The notes under the pieces are model-generated. The model ran no database searches. It saw nothing but the letters and a program-made list of their open reading frames with translations, and was not told the DNA's origin. 38,535 nucleotides of DNA, from NCBI GenBank assembly GCA_029252555.1, contig JAQXBF010000030.1, forward strand, positions 1-38,535, given 5' to 3'. Shown here one piece after another: positions 24,597 through 34,028 of this stretch (its first letter is position 1; every line of letters starts with the position of its first letter). This DNA comes from Porticoccaceae bacterium (GTDB lineage Bacteria > Pseudomonadota > Gammaproteobacteria > Pseudomonadales > Porticoccaceae). The translations under genes were made by a program, and so were the position numbers.

Positions 24597-25043
24597 CTAG
24601 CAGATCAGGAAGTGGCAGCGGGCTGTAGCTATGGGGGTTTCAGGATTATCCTGCCAGGCTGTCGCCGTGACATTGACCAGCTTCTTACCCTGGCGTAGAA
24701 CAGTGCAGTTCGCATAAATAGTCTTGTAGCGGCCGGGGCGCAGGTAGTCGAGGGAGAAATCAACTACCTTGGGAATTGATTCAACATCCAATGTATAGAG
24801 AATTTCAATACCCGCAGAGAGTTCGAGAAAACCTCCGATAACACCGCCATGAATAGCTGGCAACGAGGGGTTACCAATATTCGAAGACCGTCTGTCCAGC
24901 CAGTACAGCACTTCACCAGCTTCGATCTTGGCCTCAGCTCCGATAAAACTGCTGTAGGGAATTAAATCAAGAAGCTGCTGGGGGCTGCACTCCACTCTGG
25001 CTTTTAACAGGTCGGCACGCAGGGCTTTGAGCTGTTCACTCAT
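24597..25043 (-). CDS. Hotdog-fold thioesterase (PaaI-like), second copy
   Basis: 148 residues of the hotdog fold. The active-loop pattern AIHGGVIGGFLELSAGIEI corresponds to HGG-x2-x5-D/E in PaaI-type acyl-CoA thioesterases. VDFSLDYLRPG and ANCTVLRQGKKLVNVTATAW are the following strands. It overlaps the preceding thioesterase gene by ATGA and is a diverged paralogue of it. The likely role is hydrolysis of an acyl- or aryl-CoA; the substrate is unknown. Confidence 0.85.
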   Translation of the reverse strand: MSEQLKALRADLLKARVECSPQQLLDLIPYSSFIGAEAKIEAGEVLYWLDRRSSNIGNPSLPAIHGGVIGGFLELSAGIEILYTLDVESIPKVVDFSLDYLRPGRYKTIYANCTVLRQGKKLVNVTATAWQDNPETPIATARCHFLIC

Positions 25044-25558
25044 TTGTCGGCCTCCCTTTCGTAGGCCTTGTCCCCGCGAACCAACCGATTAAGACGACGA
25101 CGAATAACATTGCCAAAGGAAATACTGGGGCTGTCCACCTTCATAAAGGTAGCCACACAGTGGGCAATAGGATTCTCTGGGTCATCCTGCCAGGCCGACC
25201 CTCGGCAAAAGATCACGTTGGAGCTATTGCGATAGACCTTGGCCGAAATATAGATAGGCTGGCGGGGTTCCGCTGGGTGCATATAGTCGAGGCGCAAATC
25301 CATGGTCGGGGTGATAGACGGGCTCGTGAGCGTGGTAATAGCCGCACTGCCACAGGCCGTGTCGAGCAAACTAACAATAACACCACCGTGAATAACACCA
25401 GTGATGGGGTTACCCACCACCTCTTCTTTGTAGGGGAAGGTCATCTCAATTTCCCCACGCCCTACTTTGGTCAATTCAAAACCCAACGCTGCGCCATGGC
25501 CATGTTTTTCCATGGCTTGCTTAAGCAAAGGTCTAAAAATGGCCAGTTTTAAGTCCAT
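25040..25558 (-). CDS. Hotdog-fold thioesterase (PaaI-like), first copy
   Basis: 172 residues. VIHGGVIVSLLDTACGSAA is the canonical PaaI active loop with an acidic residue where catalysis is expected. It continues with MDLRLDYMHPAEPRQP and SSNVIFCRGSAW. The C-terminus has an extra basic tail. It starts on the last base of the SulP stop (TAATG) and ends overlapping the second thioesterase (ATGA), so three genes are translationally linked. Confidence 0.87.
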   Translation of the reverse strand: MDLKLAIFRPLLKQAMEKHGHGAALGFELTKVGRGEIEMTFPYKEEVVGNPITGVIHGGVIVSLLDTACGSAAITTLTSPSITPTMDLRLDYMHPAEPRQPIYISAKVYRNSSNVIFCRGSAWQDDPENPIAHCVATFMKVDSPSISFGNVIRRRLNRLVRGDKAYEREADK

Positions 25559-27123
25559 TAGGCTAGGCTATCTTCCGCAACAAAGTATTTAGGGTCTTCA
25601 ATCACATTCACCTCAACCAGACTGCCAGCTTTCTTCAATAGCTTGCGGCACTCTGCACTCAGGTGCACCAAGTGTAATGTTTTTCCGGCATTTTCATAGC
25701 GCTCGGCCAAAGTATCAATGGCCTCCAGACCAGAGTGGTCAGCCACTCTTGAGCGAGCAAAGTCGATCACCACATCATCATTGTCTGCCTTGGGATCAAA
25801 GCGCTCCAAAAATGAGGTGACCGAGCCAAAGAACAGCGGGCCTGTTACCGCATAAACGGTTGAACCCTTGTGATCTTCGCGGGCTTCGATACGAATGTAC
25901 TTCGCGTGCTCCCAGGCAAATACCAGAGCCGAGATAATCACACCCACTACCACGGCAACGGCCAAATCGGTGGCCACAGTGACGCCGGATACAGTCACCA
26001 AAATTAGAGCATCACTGCGTGGCACCTTGCCAACAATACGAAAGCTCGACCATTCAAAGGTGCCGATTACCACAATAAACATCACACCAATCAGTGCCGC
26101 CAGAGGTATCTGCTCGATCAGCGGTGAGGCCACCAGAATAAACAGCAGCAAAAATACTGCTGCACTGATACCAGACATACGGCCACGGCCACCAGAGTTA
26201 ACATTGATCATGCTTTGACCGATCATTGCGCAACCGCCCATACCACCGAAGAAACCAGTCACCGTATTGGCCAGACCCTGGCCGATACATTCGCGATTGC
26301 CGCGACCACGGGTCTCGGTAATCTCATCAATTAAACGCAGCGTGAGAAGCGATTCAATCAAGCCAATGGCCGCCAAAATAATCGCATAGGGCAAAATAAT
26401 AAACAGCGTATTGAAGTTAAATGGCACCACAGGAATATGGAAGCTGGGAAGCCCGCCGCTAATAGAAGCCACATCCCCTACCACTTTGGTATTTAGATCC
26501 AGGCCCAGCACCAGCCCGGTTACCACCACAATAGCAATCAAGGAAGATGGTAGTGCTTTGGTTAGGCGAGGTAAAAAATGGATAATAACCATGGTTAACA
26601 AAACCAACCCCAACAACATATACAGCTGCTCACCCTGCAACCATGCAACATCAATAATTGAGCCCTGCATAAAGGTGCCTTCCAGCCAGCCAGCCTGCCC
26701 CGCGTCGCCGAACTGCCCCAACTGAGCGAGGAAAATCACAATAGCCAGACCATTGACAAAGCCTAGCATCACCGGGTAAGGCACCATGCGGATAAACTTA
26801 CCCAGCTTTAACGCCCCCGCCAAAATCTGTAGTAGCCCCATCAGCACCACGGTAATAAACAGATACTCGACACCATGGTCAGCAACCAGAGACACCATCA
26901 CCACGGCCAGTGCCCCAGTAGCACCGCTGATCATGCCCGGACGACCACCGATGCAGGCGGTAATTAGACCCACCATAAAGGCAGCATAAAGACCTACCAA
27001 TGGGTCCACCCCTGCCACAAAGGCAAAAGCAACGGCTTCTGGCACCAGAGCCAATGCAACCGTTAGACCAGATAAAACATCGTTCTTAAAAGAAGCGACT
27101 TTGTTGAAGTGAAACTCAAACAT
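25558..27123 (-). CDS. SulP-family anion transporter
   Basis: An inner-membrane transporter of 521 residues, of the SulP/SLC26 family that moves sulfate, bicarbonate or other anions. Many hydrophobic segments are present. The family signature [27 protein letters not shown], read in two parts, occurs near the N-terminus. [21 protein letters not shown] lies in the middle, and a cytosolic STAS domain forms the last ~110 residues. The substrate cannot be fixed by eye. cysC-sat are 3 kb away on the same strand, which mildly favours sulfate, but the genes directly coupled to it are thioesterases. Confidence 0.93.
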   Translation of the reverse strand: MFEFHFNKVASFKNDVLSGLTVALALVPEAVAFAFVAGVDPLVGLYAAFMVGLITACIGGRPGMISGATGALAVVMVSLVADHGVEYLFITVVLMGLLQILAGALKLGKFIRMVPYPVMLGFVNGLAIVIFLAQLGQFGDAGQAGWLEGTFMQGSIIDVAWLQGEQLYMLLGLVLLTMVIIHFLPRLTKALPSSLIAIVVVTGLVLGLDLNTKVVGDVASISGGLPSFHIPVVPFNFNTLFIILPYAIILAAIGLIESLLTLRLIDEITETRGRGNRECIGQGLANTVTGFFGGMGGCAMIGQSMINVNSGGRGRMSGISAAVFLLLFILVASPLIEQIPLAALIGVMFIVVIGTFEWSSFRIVGKVPRSDALILVTVSGVTVATDLAVAVVVGVIISALVFAWEHAKYIRIEAREDHKGSTVYAVTGPLFFGSVTSFLERFDPKADNDDVVIDFARSRVADHSGLEAIDTLAERYENAGKTLHLVHLSAECRKLLKKAGSLVEVNVIEDPKYFVAEDSLA

Positions 27124-27179
27124 TAAAAGGGGTTCTCTTGGTTAAAACTGAGATAAAGAAATAAAATATCAAACTTGAT

Positions 27180-27197
27180 GGGGCCATGAGCGGCCCC
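27180..27197 (-). terminator. GC-rich hairpin after the RhlE gene
   Basis: GGGGCC (27180-27185) and GGCCCC (27192-27197) form a 6-bp stem with a 6-nt loop, 12 bp past the helicase stop. No clear T-run follows on the minus strand, so it is a weak call. Confidence 0.35.
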
Positions 27198-27208
27198 AGA
27201 ACTAAAGC

Positions 27209-28729
27209 TTATCTGCGGCCCGAACTACTGTTGGAATTGCCCCCTGAGGGACTTTTGCGGCCGCTGGCATTTCTGCCACCGCCACTGCCGTAGGGAGAAT
27301 TACCTGAGGGTTTTCTTGGTGCTGCATTACCTCTTGAATCAGAGCTCCTAGAATCATCAGAGCCTCTGGACTCACCTCTAGAATCGGCGCGCTCACCTGG
27401 CTTACGGGTTTGATTGCGCCCACCGGACTTCAGCTTATTGCCCGCCTTGGGCCCATGGCCATAGGCAGAGCGTTTTTTCGACTGGCTAGACTTATTATTA
27501 TGGCGGCTATTATCCTTAATATTGCCCTCACTACTCAGCGCTTTGCGGGGCTTTTTACGACGCACAGACTTATTGAGAGTAGTTTCAGACAGGTTCTGAT
27601 CAGGCTCAAAACCTTCAATTTCTCGGCGCTCCAGTAACTTCTGAGTCAAACGTTCAATATCCGATAACAAATCAACTTCGTCGGCACTGACCAAAGAGAT
27701 AGCCTGCCCGGTCGAGCCAGCGCGACCAGTGCGGCCAATACGATGCACATAGTCTTCAGAGACATTGGGCAAATCAAAGTTAACCACCTGAGGCAGCTGC
27801 TCAATATCCAAACCTCGAGCGGCGATATCTGTCGCCACCAGGATACGAATTTCATTGGCTTTGAAGTCGGCCAGTGCCTTGGTTCGGGCACCCTGACTCT
27901 TGTTGCCATGGATAGCAGCCGCAGTAATACCAGCCGCAATTAACTGCTTAGTCAGCTTGTTGGCCCCATGCTTGGTCTTACTAAATACCAACGCCTGATC
28001 CCAACCGCCATCTTTGATTAACTTTATCAGTAATGGCCCTTTCTGCTTTTTATCCACCGGGCAAATCCACTGCTCAACAGAGGATGCCGCAGCATTGCGT
28101 GGGCTAACAGATATCTCAATCGGGTTGCGCACCAGCCCTTTAGCCAGAGCGCGAATATCATCAGAGAAAGTCGCCGAGAACATCAGATTCTGGCGACGCT
28201 TGGGCAGCAGGCCAATAATGCGCTTAATATCATGGATAAAGCCCATATCTAGCATGCGGTCTGCTTCGTCTAGCACCAGCACTTCCAGGTGGTCAAACTT
28301 CACCGCATTTTGACTGTGCAGATCCATCAATCTTCCCGGTGTTGCCACCAGCACATCCACACCACGGCGAAGCTTAATCATCTGCGGATTAATCTTTACT
28401 CCACCAAATACCACTGTATGGCTCAGATTAAGATGCTTGCTATAAACCGCAACCGATTCACCCACCTGTGCCGCCAGCTCACGAGTTGGTGTGAGAATAA
28501 GGGTGCGCGCCTGATTGGCACCGGCGCGACGGCCTTTGGCCAAGCGCTCCAATATCGGCAACGTAAAGCCTGCGGTTTTACCTGTGCCTGTCTGCGCTGC
28601 AGCCATCACATCATGGCCTGCTAATACCGCAGGAATAGCTTTAGCCTGAATGGGTGAAGGTTTGCTGTAGCCCTGCGCGGCAACAGACTTGAGAATAGGA
28701 GCTGATAAGCCCAGGTCATCAAAGGTCAT
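27209..28729 (-). CDS. rhlE: DEAD-box ATP-dependent RNA helicase, RhlE type
   Basis: An RNA-unwinding enzyme acting in ribosome assembly or RNA turnover. 506 residues with all core motifs: Q motif (GYSKPSPIQ), [47 protein letters not shown] and [10 protein letters not shown]. The start [16 protein letters not shown] is the RhlE form. A long C-terminal tail rich in Ser, Gly and Arg ([23 protein letters not shown]) is probably disordered and RNA-binding. Confidence 0.96.
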   Translation of the reverse strand: MTFDDLGLSAPILKSVAAQGYSKPSPIQAKAIPAVLAGHDVMAAAQTGTGKTAGFTLPILERLAKGRRAGANQARTLILTPTRELAAQVGESVAVYSKHLNLSHTVVFGGVKINPQMIKLRRGVDVLVATPGRLMDLHSQNAVKFDHLEVLVLDEADRMLDMGFIHDIKRIIGLLPKRRQNLMFSATFSDDIRALAKGLVRNPIEISVSPRNAAASSVEQWICPVDKKQKGPLLIKLIKDGGWDQALVFSKTKHGANKLTKQLIAAGITAAAIHGNKSQGARTKALADFKANEIRILVATDIAARGLDIEQLPQVVNFDLPNVSEDYVHRIGRTGRAGSTGQAISLVSADEVDLLSDIERLTQKLLERREIEGFEPDQNLSETTLNKSVRRKKPRKALSSEGNIKDNSRHNNKSSQSKKRSAYGHGPKAGNKLKSGGRNQTRKPGERADSRGESRGSDDSRSSDSRGNAAPRKPSGNSPYGSGGGRNASGRKSPSGGNSNSSSGRR

Positions 28730-28880
28730 AAAATCGTCTTTTATAATGGTGCTATAAATTTATGCCGACTTTGGACCTGAGTGGCAGACTGTTGTGGGAA
28801 TTCTTAGATGGTCCAGAATGCCGGGCAGCATACAGAAGTGCATTGAAGATTGCACCCTAAACCATTGAATTTAAGCGACT

Positions 28881-29372
28881 TTATGCCTCAGCGAGGACTT
28901 TATAGGCATTAATCACTGAATCTGGTGCCTGCACCAGTTCAACCAGTGCGCCCTGAGAGCTCAAAGGGAACTCATCATTGCCTTTGGGGTGCACAAAACA
29001 GACATCGTAGCCCGCGGCACCAGTGCGTATACCACCGGGGGTAAAACGCAGGCCCTGCTCAGTTAACCAAGCAACCGCCACGGCCAAATCATCAACCCAA
29101 AGACCCACATGATTGAGCGCGGGAGTATCGACTCGTGGTTTTTTATCTGCATCTAGGGGTTGCATTAAATCTACCTCAACCACAAAATCACCTGCGCCCA
29201 TTTCGCAGATATCTTCATCGACATTTTCGCTTTCACTGACAAAGGTATCGCGGTAACTAAGGCCTAATAAATCTACCCAAAAACTGCGCAGCTGGTGCTT
29301 ATCAGCGCCACCAACGGCAATTTGTTGGATACCTAAAATGGAGAATGGCCGATCAGTGGTGTTATTCATCAT
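28881..29372 (-). CDS. VOC-superfamily (glyoxalase-like) protein
   Basis: 163 residues with two beta-alpha-beta-beta-beta modules. Likely metal ligands are in IQQIAVGG (Q), [10 protein letters not shown] (H) and GALVELVQ (E), the pattern of lactoylglutathione lyases and methylmalonyl-CoA epimerases. It overlaps the DHH-phosphoesterase gene by ATGA, so the two are translationally coupled. The exact reaction cannot be assigned; an epimerase or lyase on a CoA or glutathione adduct is possible. Confidence 0.86.
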   Translation of the reverse strand: MMNNTTDRPFSILGIQQIAVGGADKHQLRSFWVDLLGLSYRDTFVSESENVDEDICEMGAGDFVVEVDLMQPLDADKKPRVDTPALNHVGLWVDDLAVAVAWLTEQGLRFTPGGIRTGAAGYDVCFVHPKGNDEFPLSSQGALVELVQAPDSVINAYKVLAEA

Positions 29373-30328
29373 GGGTAAGCCTGTTTAAATGCATCAATAA
29401 ACGCCCCTAGCATATCAGCAGGCAAGTCGTTAATTCCAGCCGCCGCTTCACGCCCACCCCCGGTTGGAAACTGCCGACAAAGGGTTGCAGCGCCCTGCTT
29501 GTTATTTAATGGCGCGCGAACACTCACCAGATAGTTACCATTAGCTTTGGCGGTCAATACCGCATGACCACGATCCGGATTTTGATTAGTCAGGTCATTG
29601 CTATAAACGCCACTCACCCGCCGGGCCCAGGGTGCGTCGGGCAACTCAAATACTGCGGTAGTATCGCTGGCGATCAAAGCCTCAACCCCTTGAGCAGAAC
29701 TCAGGTCTTGATGGTAACCAGTTTCCAGGCGCTGGAAGTGCTCTGCGCCATCGACAATGAAATCTAATGGGTCAGCGTACTCAGCTGCCAGTTGATAAAG
29801 TTCAGCGGGGTTAAAATGTAGCTCCGCAAGTGCAGAGCCGTAACCATTGTAATTAATATAGATTCCCAAGTTTTCTAAAAGCTGCAATTGCTCGGCGGTC
29901 AGGCTGTGATTCTTGGCCATGCCCTTAGCACTCTTGCTCAGGTTGTCCCCAAAGGTGCCAACAATACCCCAGGCGATATGGGCGCCACGCAGATAATGAT
30001 TAACCAGCAAACTGGTACAGACATCTGGCGCTTCATTAATCATTGATTTCAGGGATGCTGAGGCAGGCACCTCACCCGCAAAATGGTGGTCCACATAAAA
30101 CACCTCTGCACCAGCATTTAACACCCGCTTTAGGTCTTCATGATTTTTATCCATGGAGATATCAAGCACAGTAAGTCGATCGCTAGCTTCAGCCTGCACT
30201 CGCTTTAATAAATTAATATCGCGCTTTACGCCGGTGACTAACTTGGCTTCTCTGGGCTCGGCAAGGCGTAGCTGCAAAAGAGCGCAGATGCCGTCGGCGT
30301 CGCCGTTAAAGATGTCGTAGTTGGTCAT
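29369..30328 (-). CDS. DHH-family phosphoesterase
   Basis: 319 residues. The N-terminal DHH domain has [20 protein letters not shown] and YVDHHF, the manganese-binding motifs. The C-terminal DHHA1 domain has [10 protein letters not shown]. Family members cleave phosphodiesters in nanoRNA, cyclic dinucleotides or DNA ends. No GAF/PAS or membrane domain is present, so it is not GdpP. The N-terminal motif order differs from NrnA and RecJ enough that I leave the substrate open. Confidence 0.87.
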   Translation of the reverse strand: MTNYDIFNGDADGICALLQLRLAEPREAKLVTGVKRDINLLKRVQAEASDRLTVLDISMDKNHEDLKRVLNAGAEVFYVDHHFAGEVPASASLKSMINEAPDVCTSLLVNHYLRGAHIAWGIVGTFGDNLSKSAKGMAKNHSLTAEQLQLLENLGIYINYNGYGSALAELHFNPAELYQLAAEYADPLDFIVDGAEHFQRLETGYHQDLSSAQGVEALIASDTTAVFELPDAPWARRVSGVYSNDLTNQNPDRGHAVLTAKANGNYLVSVRAPLNNKQGAATLCRQFPTGGGREAAAGINDLPADMLGAFIDAFKQAYP

Positions 30329-30378
30329 GGTGCCTCTTTTTATGCTTTTGGTGAGTCGCCTAAGGTAGCCTAGCTGCT

Positions 30379-30433
30379 GAGATCCTTCGGTCGTTGCTCT
30401 CTTAGCATGACAGTATCAAGGGCGAAGCATCTC
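30379..30433. repeat. Imperfect inverted repeat of dispersed-repeat type
   Basis: GAGATCCTTCG (30379-30389) and CGAAGCATCTC (30423-30433) are inverted with one mismatch, and ATGACAG lies between them. This word combination recalls dispersed intergenic elements of proteobacteria (GAGATTCTTCG...ATGACA...). It sits between sat and the DHH gene and could also end the sat transcript. Whether it is repeated elsewhere in this genome cannot be seen here. Confidence 0.55.
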
Positions 30434-30440
30434 TCAAAAC

Positions 30441-31631
30441 CTAAGCACTGTCCAACTGATAATAATCCATCAATATCTTCGCCACTTCCGGGCGAGAAAA
30501 CTCTGGTGGCGGTGCTATACCATCCCCCAGCATCTGTCGTACCTTGGTGCCTGACAGCAGAATAAAATCATCTTTTATATGATCCTCTGCTTCATTCATC
30601 ATCACCACGCGACCAAGCTTTTTAGAAAACGCTGTGTGGTCTGCATTAAAGATTTCAATCTCCAAAGCATCGGTTGGCACTTTATCGGCAAAAATTGTCT
30701 GGGCATCAAAGGCACCATAATAGTCTCCAACTCCAGCGTGATCACGACCAACAATCAGATGGGTACAGCCCATATTCTGACGGAATACCGCATGCAATAA
30801 AGCTTCTCTTGGCCCCGCATAGAGCATATCAAAACCATAGCCTGTCACCATCACAGAGTTAGCTGGAAAATACAGCTCAACCATTTTACGAATACAGTCT
30901 TCCCGCACCGAGGCAGGAATATCGCCCTGCTTTAGTTTGCCCAACAACATATGCACCACAACGCCATCTGCGCCAAGGCGCTCCATAGCCATATGGCAAA
31001 GTTCTTCATGAGCCCTGTGCATCGGGTTACGAGTTTGAAAGGCCACCACTTTTTTCCAGCCGCGCTGGGCAATCTCATCGCGAATTTCCCCAGCGGTTCT
31101 AAAGGTGTCGGGGAAGTCTGCCTGGAAGTAACTCAAGCTGAGTACCTGAATATCTCCAGACACCAAATGATTACCAAGCCCGGTAAAAGTGGCCACGCCC
31201 GGGTGCTGTAGGTCCAATGTGGCAAAAATTTGCTCAGCCATGCCATTAATCTGCGCATCGGTAACTGTCTCAATGGCTGTCACATTCATAATCGCCATCA
31301 CTGGGTTGCCCTCGGTATTCGGGTCGCGCAGTGCAATGCGGCTAGCGCCTTCAATTGCCGATACATCCTTCACCAAATTGACTACAGGCACAGGCCAAAA
31401 GAGCCCATCCTGAGTATGTAAATTCTCGGCAACGCTCAATGAATCTGCAAGATTCATATAGCCCTTCAGGGGATTAAAATAGCCACCTCCCATCATTACA
31501 GCATTGGCTGCGGCGGCAGAGTTAAGAAGAAGGGAAGGCAGTGATTCTGCTTCAGTAAGCAGCTGTTGCAGCTTATCGTTATCGGTGATTAAAAGACTAT
31601 TGAGGGTATCTGAGCCGTGGGGCTTGATCAA
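30441..31631 (-). CDS. sat: Sulfate adenylyltransferase (ATP sulfurylase, homomeric type)
   Basis: Activates sulfate with ATP to adenosine 5'-phosphosulfate. 396 residues of the single-chain Sat/MET3 type, unrelated to the CysN/CysD enzyme of enterobacteria. ATP-site motifs are FQTRNPMHRAHEE and LIVGRDHAGVGDYYG, with a C-terminal LSGTKVRQML. It lies 57 bp after cysC on the same strand, so APS and PAPS formation are encoded together. Confidence 0.96.
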   Translation of the reverse strand: MIKPHGSDTLNSLLITDNDKLQQLLTEAESLPSLLLNSAAAANAVMMGGGYFNPLKGYMNLADSLSVAENLHTQDGLFWPVPVVNLVKDVSAIEGASRIALRDPNTEGNPVMAIMNVTAIETVTDAQINGMAEQIFATLDLQHPGVATFTGLGNHLVSGDIQVLSLSYFQADFPDTFRTAGEIRDEIAQRGWKKVVAFQTRNPMHRAHEELCHMAMERLGADGVVVHMLLGKLKQGDIPASVREDCIRKMVELYFPANSVMVTGYGFDMLYAGPREALLHAVFRQNMGCTHLIVGRDHAGVGDYYGAFDAQTIFADKVPTDALEIEIFNADHTAFSKKLGRVVMMNEAEDHIKDDFILLSGTKVRQMLGDGIAPPPEFSRPEVAKILMDYYQLDSA

Positions 31632-31688
31632 AACATTTTCTCCATTGGGTGTTAATTAAAAATAAGTTTTCCAACACTAAGCCCAAGG

Positions 31689-32309
31689 TTAAGCGGTGGC
31701 AATAAATCCTTGCTGCTTAAGATAGTCGATAATAATCTCAACTTCCTGTTCAAGGCTCATCTGGTCTGTATGCAAATGAATTTCTGGGGACTGAGGTGCT
31801 TCGTAGGGGTCACCGATACCGGTAAAATTCTTAATCTCCCCGGCGCGAGCTTTTTTGTATAGCCCTTTTGGATCACGCTCTTCCGCTGCTGCCAGAGAAC
31901 AGTCGACAAAGATTTCAATAAAGGCAAAGCCCGATTCCCTATGCAGCTCGCGAACACGTTCTCGATCCTCTAAATAGGGGCTGATAAAACTGGACAGTGC
32001 AATTACCCCAGAGTCGACAAATAATTTGGCAATCTCGCCGATACGACGAATATTTTCTGCGCGATCTTCCGCTGAGAAACCAAGGTTTTTGTTGATCCCC
32101 AGCCGCACATTATCGCCATCGAGGCGGTAGGTCAGTTTACCTCGCTGAAATAGCGCCTTCTCCAAAGCAACGGCGACCGTGCTTTTGCCACTGCCAGACA
32201 AACCGGTAAACCACAAAGTCGCACCTTTTTGGCCCAATAGTTGGTTGCGATCCTCGCGTGTTACATCACCCTGGTGCCAGTGCACATTGGTGGCTTTTTG
32301 ATCCGTCAT
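31689..32309 (-). CDS. cysC: Adenylyl-sulfate kinase
   Basis: Phosphorylates APS to PAPS. 206 residues. The P-loop is [14 protein letters not shown]. The family signature [17 protein letters not shown] and [16 protein letters not shown] are present, followed by [26 protein letters not shown], read in two parts. First gene of cysC-sat, divergent from the CoA-transferase gene across 129 bp. A small imperfect hairpin (32319-32336) lies in its leader. Confidence 0.97.
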   Translation of the reverse strand: MTDQKATNVHWHQGDVTREDRNQLLGQKGATLWFTGLSGSGKSTVAVALEKALFQRGKLTYRLDGDNVRLGINKNLGFSAEDRAENIRRIGEIAKLFVDSGVIALSSFISPYLEDRERVRELHRESGFAFIEIFVDCSLAAAEERDPKGLYKKARAGEIKNFTGIGDPYEAPQSPEIHLHTDQMSLEQEVEIIIDYLKQQGFIATA

Positions 32310-32438
32310 AGGGTAATTCCACTTGTTCTCAGGTGGCGCAATAATAGAGATTATTTATGTTTTTGTATATCTCCAATGCACCCTAGGCCTTATACTCTGG
32401 CTGTTCCAAAAACTAAAATAATAAAATAAGATTTAATT

Positions 32439-33617
32439 ATGCGTGCACTCGAAAACTTAAAAGTTCTTGATTTCACTACTCTGGTTCCCGGCCCATTTGC
32501 TACCATGATGCTGGCCGATATGGGGGCTCAGGTATTGCGGGTGGAATCCCCGACTCGCCCGGATATGGTTCGTGCCATGGGCCCCTATGCCGACGGCACC
32601 TCCACGGGCCATGGGCTGCTAAATCGCAATAAACGCTCAATAGGGCTAGATCTCAAAAAGCCTGAGGCTGTGGCTATTGCTAAACAGCTAGTTGCACAAC
32701 ATGATATTGTGATTGAACAGTTTCGTCCGGGTGTTATGGAGCGTTTTGGCCTAGGTTATAAGCAACTTAGCGTGATTAACCCCAGAATCATCTACTGCTC
32801 TATTACTGGCTATGGTCAAACTGGGCCCTATCGAGACCGCGCTGGCCACGACAACAACTATATCTCTCTGTCGGGGCTCAACGGCTACTCGGGTCGCCAT
32901 AATGAACGAACGCCAATTATGGGTATGCCCATTGCCGACCTGGCTGGAGGCTCCCTGCATGGGGTTATCGGTATTTTGGCGGCGGTGAATCATCGCCATG
33001 TCTCTGGCGAAGGCCAGCATGTAGATATCAGTATGACCGATGCCATGTTTGCCATGAACAGTCTGTTTGGATCCGGTTATCTGGCCGCGGATGTAGAGCC
33101 TAAATCGGGTGAGACCAATCTTAATGGTGGCAGTTTCTACGATTACTACCGCACAGCCGATAACCGCTACCTTAGCATCGGCAGCCTCGAGCCGCAGTTT
33201 TTTCAGCAGCTTTGCGCCACTTTGGGTGACAGCACATTATTAGAGCTTGGCAACCCGATGGATAAAGACGCCCAAACCAAGCTACGACAAAAAATAGACG
33301 TCATTATTGAGCAGAAACCCCTCGCCGAATGGGTAGAGATTTTCAAAGATAAAGACTGCTGCGTAGAGCCGGTGCTCACCTTTGCCGAAGCCTGTAATAG
33401 CGAACATGTGGCAGCCCGGGATTTGGTGGTGGATTTAAAAACCCATGACGGCGGCGTACAACAGCAAATTGGCAGCCCTATAAAACTTTCAAAATCAGCG
33501 CCGAAGTATGATTCTATTGGCGCCCTGCTGGGTCAGCATAATCTGGATGTACTAGAAGAAATAGGTTTGGATGAAGCCGCCATCAAGGCGGCCAAAAATG
33601 CCGGTGCCTTTGGCTAA
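32439..33617 (+). CDS. CaiB/BaiF-type (family III) CoA-transferase
   Basis: 392 residues. It transfers CoA between an acyl-CoA and a free carboxylic acid, or acts as an acyl-CoA racemase in the AMACR subgroup. The start LKVLDFTTLVPGPFATMMLADMGAQV, read in two parts, is the AMACR/CaiB signature. NRNKRSIGLDLKKPE follows, and the catalytic aspartate lies in AGHDNNY. It is alone on the plus strand, convergent with the DUF2147 gene (6 bp apart). Confidence 0.93.
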   Translation: MRALENLKVLDFTTLVPGPFATMMLADMGAQVLRVESPTRPDMVRAMGPYADGTSTGHGLLNRNKRSIGLDLKKPEAVAIAKQLVAQHDIVIEQFRPGVMERFGLGYKQLSVINPRIIYCSITGYGQTGPYRDRAGHDNNYISLSGLNGYSGRHNERTPIMGMPIADLAGGSLHGVIGILAAVNHRHVSGEGQHVDISMTDAMFAMNSLFGSGYLAADVEPKSGETNLNGGSFYDYYRTADNRYLSIGSLEPQFFQQLCATLGDSTLLELGNPMDKDAQTKLRQKIDVIIEQKPLAEWVEIFKDKDCCVEPVLTFAEACNSEHVAARDLVVDLKTHDGGVQQQIGSPIKLSKSAPKYDSIGALLGQHNLDVLEEIGLDEAAIKAAKNAGAFG

Positions 33618-33623
33618 TTCTGC

Positions 33624-34028
33624 CTAAGATGCTGGTTGTTGAGATACTACCGCTTGGGCAACTGGAGTGTGATCACTTCGCTGCCAGACAACTGTCTTTC
33701 TAAAAAAGCCCACACTGACTTTTAGCTTCATGCTGTCTGCCGAATCCAAGACAATTTCTGTTGCTTTATAGGCTTCAAGCTGTTTCACATAGATTTCGCC
33801 CTGCCAGCTATCGGCTTCATCATCTGCCACCAGATTGCGCAACAATGTCTTGCCTACATCCTCAGGATTCTTTTCACTGTAGGCAATCAATCCAACCCCA
33901 GCCTCAATTTGAATCCACACCGGTTTATCTGATAAACGCCACAGGCCATCAAGCTCCCCCGCCATCGCGGAGGTACTAAAAAAATATAGGGCTCCCAAGA
34001 GCCACGCTGCAATTGTTATTCTAGGCAT
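33624..34028 (-). CDS. DUF2147-like exported protein
   Basis: 134 residues from the ATG at 34028. The first 24 residues form a signal peptide (MPRITIAAWLLGALYFF, cleavage after STSAMA). The mature part has GLWRLSDKPVWIQIE and ends with KVSVGFFRKTVVWQR, matching the start and end of DUF2147 domains. An upstream in-frame start at 34070 would bury the signal peptide and overlap the preceding gene by 50 bases. The 34028 start overlaps it by 8 bases only (ATGCCTAG) and is preferred. Periplasmic, function unknown. Confidence 0.78.
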   Translation of the reverse strand: MPRITIAAWLLGALYFFSTSAMAGELDGLWRLSDKPVWIQIEAGVGLIAYSEKNPEDVGKTLLRNLVADDEADSWQGEIYVKQLEAYKATEIVLDSADSMKLKVSVGFFRKTVVWQRSDHTPVAQAVVSQQPAS

